From contig JAQWUC010000003.1 in assembly GCA_029242355.1 (NCBI GenBank), positions 1 to 37,135 of the forward strand: a stretch of 37,135 nucleotides of DNA, in the 5' to 3' direction. The stretch is from Paracoccaceae bacterium (GTDB lineage: Bacteria > Pseudomonadota > Alphaproteobacteria > Rhodobacterales > Rhodobacteraceae). A program made the translations under genes and the position numbers. Below the pieces are notes generated by a model that was not told where the DNA came from, did not search any database, and worked only from the letters and a program-made list of their open reading frames with translations. Position 1 is the stretch's first letter, and each line of letters begins with the position of its first letter. Below are positions 32,355 to 37,135 of the stretch, piece after piece.

Positions 32355-33083
32355 ATGAAAATTCTCTATTTTGTTCGCTCCCTGACGTGTGACTTTCTGA
32401 TGTATTTTTTAATGGCATTGATAGGAATTTTAGGACTTCCTTATGCAGTTTTGTCTCGAAAACATACGTATAAATTGATTCGAATTTATTGTAATAGTGT
32501 ATTTTTCATATTGAGGTACGTAGCTAAATTAAAGGTAGAAATTAGAGGAAAAATTCCCTCAGAATCTTGTCTAATTTGTTCCAAACATCAGTCCTTCCTG
32601 GATGTGTTGATGCTTGCATCAGTTTTGCCTGATTTTCGATTTATAATTAAGCATCAGTTAACATACCTACCAGTTATAGGGTTTTATGCGAAACAAACTG
32701 GATGTGTTGCTGTTAATCGAGCAAAGAAAATAGGTACTGTTAACAAGATGTTAGACGCATTAAACCAAGAAAAAGACAGACAGACTGTTGTTTACCCACA
32801 GGGCACTCGGGTCCTACCGTATGCTCAAAAACCATATAAGTTTGGTGCGGGTCTTATATATAAAAATTTGAGTCTTAAGTGTTATTTGGTGGCTACTAAC
32901 GCAGGGAGCTTTTGGGCTCGTCGAAGTTTATACCGGTATCCTGGAACAGCAATAATTGAATTTATCGATGTGTTGGATCCTAATTTAGAAGTGACTCAGT
33001 TTATGTCGCAAATAGAGAATAAAATTGAGCTTACATCGAATAAGTTGATGGATGAGGCTTTAGAATCTAGAGGAAGGGTTTAG
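32355..33083 (+). CDS. plsC: 1-acyl-sn-glycerol-3-phosphate acyltransferase
   Basis: Membrane-bound acyltransferase converting lysophosphatidate to phosphatidate. 242 residues from the ATG at 32355, chosen because AGGA lies six bases upstream; an in-frame GTG at 32340 is unsupported. One or two membrane segments occupy about 8-32. The catalytic motif is KHQSFLD (His78, Asp83), followed by [27 protein letters not shown] and the substrate motif YPQGTR. It converges on accA with shared stop bases, so two lipid-synthesis genes abut. Confidence 0.93.
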   Translation: MKILYFVRSLTCDFLMYFLMALIGILGLPYAVLSRKHTYKLIRIYCNSVFFILRYVAKLKVEIRGKIPSESCLICSKHQSFLDVLMLASVLPDFRFIIKHQLTYLPVIGFYAKQTGCVAVNRAKKIGTVNKMLDALNQEKDRQTVVYPQGTRVLPYAQKPYKFGAGLIYKNLSLKCYLVATNAGSFWARRSLYRYPGTAIIEFIDVLDPNLEVTQFMSQIENKIELTSNKLMDEALESRGRV

Positions 33084-34039
33084 GAAATTCTGTGCGACCC
33101 TAAGTGTAGAAATTTTTCCCGCCGCTCCTTCATCAACTCTGTACTGGAAGATTTTTCAAGTTCAGATAAAACATTATCTAGTACTACTCCCACATTTTTT
33201 ATAATTTCTTGTTTGTTACGTTGGGCGCCACCAACTGGTTCTGGAACGATTTTATCAATTATTTTTAACTCAAGTAAGTTTTGAGCTGTTAATTTCAGAG
33301 CTTCTGCTGCTTCTCGCATCTTTTCTGGGTCTTTCCATAAAATTGACGCACAACCTTCAGGTGAAATTACCGAATAAATAGAGTGCTCCAGCATTATAAC
33401 TTTATTTGCCGTGGCTAAAGCAACTGCTCCACCTGAGCCGCCTTCTCCAATTATGATTGAGACGAGTGGAACTTTTACATTGAGACACTTTTCTATCGTT
33501 CGAGCTATTGCTTCTGCTTGACCACGTTCCTCCGCGCCTTTTCCAGGATAAGCTCCAGGGGTATCTACAAGTGTAACTATGGGGATTTTAAAACGATCGG
33601 CCATATCCATAAGTCTTTGGGCTTTTCGATAACCCTCTGGTCGGGACATTCCAAAATTTCTAAAAAGTCTTGAGTTTGTGTCATGCCCTTTTTCATGTCC
33701 TATGACCATTAAAGGCCTGTCGTTGAATCTAGCAAGACCTCCAACAATAGCTTTATCATCTGAGAAATTTCTATCACCAGCTAGAATTGTAAATTCTGTA
33801 AAGAGCTGATTTATATAATCCATACTATGAGGTCTCAAGGCATGGCGTGCGACTTGACATTTTCTCCAAGGGCTTAAATTTCCATAAAGATCCTTAAGAA
33901 GTTGCTTAGATTTTTTCTCAAGAGCACTTGCCTCGGAAATCGCATTGATACCTTTACCCGAATTATCAAGAGCTCTCAATTCTTGCGCTTTTCCATCAAT
34001 TTCAGCTAAGCTCTTTTCAAATTCAAGATAGATTTGCAT
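33080..34039 (-). CDS. accA: Acetyl-CoA carboxylase carboxyltransferase subunit alpha
   Basis: Transfers the carboxyl group from biotin to acetyl-CoA with AccD, giving malonyl-CoA for fatty acid synthesis. 319 residues, canonical. The N-terminal helical part ([20 protein letters not shown]) precedes the crotonase-like core, seen in [55 protein letters not shown] and [14 protein letters not shown] good AGGAT precedes the ATG. accD is not in the window. The 167 bp upstream to the next gene contains no gene. Confidence 0.97.
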   Translation of the reverse strand: MQIYLEFEKSLAEIDGKAQELRALDNSGKGINAISEASALEKKSKQLLKDLYGNLSPWRKCQVARHALRPHSMDYINQLFTEFTILAGDRNFSDDKAIVGGLARFNDRPLMVIGHEKGHDTNSRLFRNFGMSRPEGYRKAQRLMDMADRFKIPIVTLVDTPGAYPGKGAEERGQAEAIARTIEKCLNVKVPLVSIIIGEGGSGGAVALATANKVIMLEHSIYSVISPEGCASILWKDPEKMREAAEALKLTAQNLLELKIIDKIVPEPVGGAQRNKQEIIKNVGVVLDNVLSELEKSSSTELMKERREKFLHLGSHRIS

Positions 34040-34206
34040 TTTTATCCTTTTCTAGGTTCTGATCCACTTTATCTCTTTAATTCAAAATACTAAATCTTAG
34101 CTTTTTATAAATTCTATTTTAACGGCAATGTTTAGTTATTACGAGGACTCTTTTTTATAAAAGGTATTGAATGATGTTAATCAAATTAGGCAGACCTCTG
34201 GTATGG

Positions 34207-35370
34207 TTAATTAAATGTAGTTTCAAGTCTTTTTACCGCTTCTATAACTTTTGCTTGCGGACACGCCAAATTAAATCTCATGAATTTTTCACCACCTTTA
34301 CCAAAGGTTGATCCTACGCTTGCCGCGATACCAGCCGTTCGATGCACTTTATTAATAATATCTTTTTCTGACATTCCAGTGTCAGAAAAGTCTATCCACG
34401 CAAGGTATGTTGCGGAAAGTTTCATGGACTTTAAGCCATTTATTTCTGAAATTCTGTTATCAAATAATTCAATATTCTTTTCAAGATATGCTAATAAATC
34501 ACTTAACCAATAATGACCATGAGTATAAACGCTTTCCGCTATTTTCATGCCAAATAAATTTGGCATAGTACCGATGGCTTTATGGGCTTGTTGGAATTTT
34601 TTCCTCAAGATTAAATTTTCTATTATAACGTTTCCCATTAACCCACCCGCAATGTTGAAAGTTTTCGATGATGAGACAAGGACTATAAGCCTGTCGGTAA
34701 TTTCTGGTACGGCAATCGGAAACATTATGTGCTTTTTTTGTTTAAAAACGAGATCGTTATGAATTTCATCTGATATTATTAGTAAGTCATGTTTTTCGCA
34801 AAATTGAGCAACTTTTTTTAATTCTTCCACCGACCATACTTTTCCACCAGGGTTGTGGGGAGAACAGAATAACATAATTTTTTCTTTCCCAGTCATGCTA
34901 CGTTCTAATTGTTTGAAATCAATGTGGTATTCATTATTCTCCACATACATTGGTTGTTCGATTAATTTGCGATTGTTTTGTTTTATAATGCTAAGGAACG
35001 AGTGGTAAACTGGTGTAAATACAATTACACCATCTTTTTCGTTTGAGAAGGCTCTAATAGCAATTGAGATTCCTGCACAAAGCCCGTGAACAACGGATAT
35101 TGAATCTGACTGCAATGACCAGTTATGTTTTAACTGGTACCATTGTTTAACTGCTAAGTTATAACTCTCTTGCCCGCCGTAATATCCAAAGATTCCATTA
35201 GCTGATAAATCGTCTAGTGCATCAAAAACACACTTTGGTGCTTTAAAATCCATATCTGCGGTCCACATTGGCAACGTTTCTCGGGGAGATAGGCCATAAA
35301 GTAGTTCTAAATTGTCATATTTGTGTGAGTTTGTACCTAGGCGTTTAATGTCTTCATCAAAATTATTCAT
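34207..35370 (-). CDS. MalY/PatB-type PLP C-S lyase or aminotransferase
   Basis: Fold-type I aminotransferase of 387 residues in the PatB/MalY family, best guess cystathionine β-lyase for methionine synthesis or cysteine-conjugate cleavage. Motifs are LPMWTADMDFKAP, FGYYGGQESY, VVHGLCAGISIAIRAF, CSPHNPGGKVW (Asn173), IISDEIHNDLVF (Asp201), VSSSKTFNIAGG with PLP Lys236, and MRFNLACP with the carboxylate-binding arginine. AGGAT before the ATG supports the start. Its neighbours do not define the substrate. It is divergent from def. Confidence 0.87.
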   Translation of the reverse strand: MNNFDEDIKRLGTNSHKYDNLELLYGLSPRETLPMWTADMDFKAPKCVFDALDDLSANGIFGYYGGQESYNLAVKQWYQLKHNWSLQSDSISVVHGLCAGISIAIRAFSNEKDGVIVFTPVYHSFLSIIKQNNRKLIEQPMYVENNEYHIDFKQLERSMTGKEKIMLFCSPHNPGGKVWSVEELKKVAQFCEKHDLLIISDEIHNDLVFKQKKHIMFPIAVPEITDRLIVLVSSSKTFNIAGGLMGNVIIENLILRKKFQQAHKAIGTMPNLFGMKIAESVYTHGHYWLSDLLAYLEKNIELFDNRISEINGLKSMKLSATYLAWIDFSDTGMSEKDIINKVHRTAGIAASVGSTFGKGGEKFMRFNLACPQAKVIEAVKRLETTFN

Positions 35371-35449
35371 TTATCCTAGATTCCTTTAAATATATTCAAT
35401 TGAGCCACGTGCTATTGCATGACCCTTATTGTTATAATAAAAACATCTT

Positions 35450-35992
35450 ATGACAAAGTATGAAATAGTTCTACACCCAGATCAAAAATTAAAGAAAAAA
35501 TGCTTGCCAATTAGTGAGATAACTAACGAAATTCGATCAATAGGGATGAAGATGCTCGAAACTATGTATGCTGCTCCTGGAATTGGCCTTGCAGCACCAC
35601 AAGTTGGGGTTTTAAAACGAATGTTTGTTATGGATTGTTCTGAAAAAAACAAAGCTTCTGAACCATATATTTGTATTAATCCAGAAATTAAGTGGGTTTC
35701 TGAGCGAAAGAGTGTTTATGAAGAAGGATGCCTCTCCATACCCGATTTTTATGGTGATATTGAAAGACCATCTGAAATAAGACTGAGTTGCTTAAACGAA
35801 GATGGTGAAAGTGTAGAATATTATTTTGATGGTTTAGAAGCGACTTGCGTACAACATGAAATAGACCATTTGAATGGTATACTATTTATAGATTACTTGG
35901 GTTCTATGCGAAGACAAATAATTACCACCAAAATGAAAAAATTAAAAAAACAAAATGCTTTGCTATCATTTTCTGGTACGATTGGTGTTTAA
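35450..35992 (+). CDS. def: Peptide deformylase
   Basis: Metallohydrolase that removes formyl from nascent N-terminal methionine. 180 residues. All three signatures are present: motif 1 GIGLAAPQVG (44-53), motif 2 EEGCLSIP with metal ligand Cys94, and motif 3 QHEIDHLNG with His136, Glu137 and His140. It is followed without any gap by fmt, whose product adds the formyl group this enzyme removes, so the pair is an operon. Confidence 0.97.
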   Translation: MTKYEIVLHPDQKLKKKCLPISEITNEIRSIGMKMLETMYAAPGIGLAAPQVGVLKRMFVMDCSEKNKASEPYICINPEIKWVSERKSVYEEGCLSIPDFYGDIERPSEIRLSCLNEDGESVEYYFDGLEATCVQHEIDHLNGILFIDYLGSMRRQIITTKMKKLKKQNALLSFSGTIGV

Positions 35993-36907
35993 ATGAAAGT
36001 AGTTTTCATGGGGACATCAGACTTTGCACTTCCATCACTTCGCGCATTGGTAGAAACTAAGTTGGATGTTGTGGCAGTTTACACTCAACCCCCACGACGC
36101 TCAGGACGCGGGAATAAAATACAGATCAGTTCGGTTGGGCGGTTTGCGCAAGCAAATCGGTTAAAATTATGTCACCCTGAAAACTTTTCTGATGCATCTG
36201 AAATCGATTTTTTACAAAGTCTTAGGCCTGACTTAGTTTTGGTAGTTGCGTATGGTCTTATTTTACCTAAAAAAATACTGGAGATATCCACAAGAGGTTT
36301 TTTTAATGTTCATGCCTCAATATTACCACGGTGGAGGGGAGCAGCCCCGATTCAACGAGCTATATTAGCGAACGATAAAAAAACTGGTGTGTCTATCATA
36401 AAATTGGAACCAACTCTAGATACTGGCCCTATTGTTTTACAAAAGCAGTTAAAAATTGAAAGTAATGATAATACAGGGTTATTACATGATAAATTAAGTG
36501 TAATAGGCGCAAATCTAACTAGTCGATTGTGTGCTAGTATTGGGCAATTGGAGTATACGATACAAAGCACGAAAGGTGTTTCATACGCCAAAAAAATTGA
36601 GAAATCAGAAACACAAATAAATTGGGATGTTGATGCTGTGGCGGTTAATCGGCAAATACGAGCATTTTCTCCTAATCCTGGAGCCTGGTTCAATTTTGGT
36701 GGAGAGCGAATTAAAATTTTAGAATGTCAAGTGTCGAATGGTAAAGGAAAGCCTGGCTTTGTTATGGATGAATATTTTCAAATCGCATGCCTTCATGGTA
36801 GTATTCTCCCGATGGTGTTGCAACGGGCCGGTAAATCTCCTCTTAATGTAGGGGATTTCATACGAGGCTATAAAGTTCCCGCTGGAACGGTCTTAATTAA
36901 TTATTAG
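35993..36907 (+). CDS. fmt: Methionyl-tRNA formyltransferase
   Basis: Formylates Met-tRNA of the initiator using 10-formyl-tetrahydrofolate. 304 residues. The N-terminal catalytic Rossmann domain has VVFMGTSDFALPSLRAL, FNVHASILPRWRGAAPIQ (Asn105, His107) and LEPTLDTGPIV (Asp143), matching the catalytic triad of the family. The C-terminal tRNA-binding β-barrel begins near 205 (INWDVDAVAVNRQIRAFSPN). It directly abuts def. Its stop overlaps the convergent rnhA stop. Confidence 0.97.
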   Translation: MKVVFMGTSDFALPSLRALVETKLDVVAVYTQPPRRSGRGNKIQISSVGRFAQANRLKLCHPENFSDASEIDFLQSLRPDLVLVVAYGLILPKKILEISTRGFFNVHASILPRWRGAAPIQRAILANDKKTGVSIIKLEPTLDTGPIVLQKQLKIESNDNTGLLHDKLSVIGANLTSRLCASIGQLEYTIQSTKGVSYAKKIEKSETQINWDVDAVAVNRQIRAFSPNPGAWFNFGGERIKILECQVSNGKGKPGFVMDEYFQIACLHGSILPMVLQRAGKSPLNVGDFIRGYKVPAGTVLINY

Positions 36908-37135
36908 TTTTGAAAATTCTTCATACCTAACCTGGCCAGATAATCAGCTTTTTCATTCTCTTCATGGTTGTTGTGTCCTTTAACCCACGCCCACGATACG
37001 TCATGTAATTGTGTTAAAGCATATATTTCTTTCCACAAATCTACGTTCTTAATTTCTTTTTTTGCAGAGTTTCTCCAGTTAGTCAAAAGCCATCGATCGA
37101 GCCACTTTGTCATTCCATCTTTTAGATATTTACTA
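36904..37135 (-). CDS. rnhA: Ribonuclease HI, C-terminal part (gene cut by the right edge)
   Basis: The visible 76 codons are the C-terminal half of RNase HI, which degrades the RNA strand of RNA-DNA hybrids. The frame runs to the window edge without a start (SKYLKDGMTKWLDRWL), so the ATG at 37113 is internal. Signature elements are KEIKNVDLWKEI, VSWAWVKGHNNHEENEKADY and LARLGM, including the flexible-loop catalytic histidine (GHNNHEE) and the final active-site aspartate (KADYLA). Confidence 0.93.
   Translation of the reverse strand, partial: SKYLKDGMTKWLDRWLLTNWRNSAKKEIKNVDLWKEIYALTQLHDVSWAWVKGHNNHEENEKADYLARLGMKNFQN

Noticed and set aside
34154-34184. TTGATT and TATAAA upstream of accA on the minus strand as a promoter
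   Set aside because: Spacing is 19 bp and the region is AT-rich, with several equally good alternatives.

Overview
The window reads as chromosomal core genome of an AT-rich alphaproteobacterium, most probably a low-GC marine Rhodobacterales (roseobacter-like) lineage. This rests on protein resemblance and gene order recalled from that order: DUF1467–mce, dapE–dapD, N-formylglutamate amidohydrolase–DUF1244, rpmI–rplT–pheS–pheT, ETF-QO–TPR–ispE, prenyl synthase/DUF2007–methyltransferase, TlpA/argH–lipoprotein–lysA, and def–fmt. I could not run a phylogeny or compute GC. I see no insertion sequence, prophage, CRISPR array, tRNA or rRNA.

Layout. 1–3.7 kb (minus): a DUF1467 membrane protein cut by the window edge, methylmalonyl-CoA epimerase, dapE, dapD and an exported phytase-like esterase. 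3.9–5.4 kb: yggT (plus) facing argG (minus). 5.6–8.8 kb (plus): iron-dependent alcohol dehydrogenase, threonine dehydratase and an alpha/beta hydrolase, facing an acetyl-CoA acetyltransferase (8.8–10.0, minus). 10.2–12.2 kb: a D-amino-acid-transaminase-like enzyme facing DUF1244 and N-formylglutamate amidohydrolase. 12.3–18.1 kb (plus): pyruvate kinase, then ribosomal proteins L35 and L20 and both PheRS subunits. 18.1–21.2 kb: alanine dehydrogenase divergent from an Lrp-type regulator, then an uncharacterised membrane/coiled-coil protein and greA (minus). 21.4–25.8 kb (plus): ETF-ubiquinone oxidoreductase, a TPR protein whose frame is broken by one base, and ispE. 25.8–28.0 kb: a polyprenyl diphosphate synthase divergent from DUF2007, a TrmN6-like methyltransferase and a short YdcH-like gene. 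28.1–32.1 kb: TlpA thioredoxin divergent from argH, a tiny lipoprotein gene and lysA, facing a zinc-ribbon membrane protein. 32.3–37.1 kb: plsC, accA, a MalY/PatB-type lyase, def, fmt and an RNase HI gene cut by the right edge.

Together the genes cover lysine/peptidoglycan precursors (dapE, dapD, lysA), arginine (argG, argH), branched-chain and alanine metabolism, isoprenoids (ispE, prenyl synthase), lipid synthesis (accA, plsC), electron input to quinone, and translation (L35, L20, PheRS, Def, Fmt, GreA). The layout is compact. Of ten convergent gene junctions, six overlap, and in five of these the two stop codons share or adjoin within a 4–6 bp sequence. No clear intrinsic terminator was seen at any of them.

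I found no convincing undescribed multi-gene system. The points most worth a second look are: the single-base break in the TPR gene; a membrane protein whose N-terminal half has no ATG, GTG or TTG start; an Lrp-like gene whose only good Shine-Dalgarno precedes a CTG; an 11-bp perfect inverted repeat bracketing about 100 bp before yggT; the shared-stop architecture; and an apparently collapsed junction between lysA and plsC.
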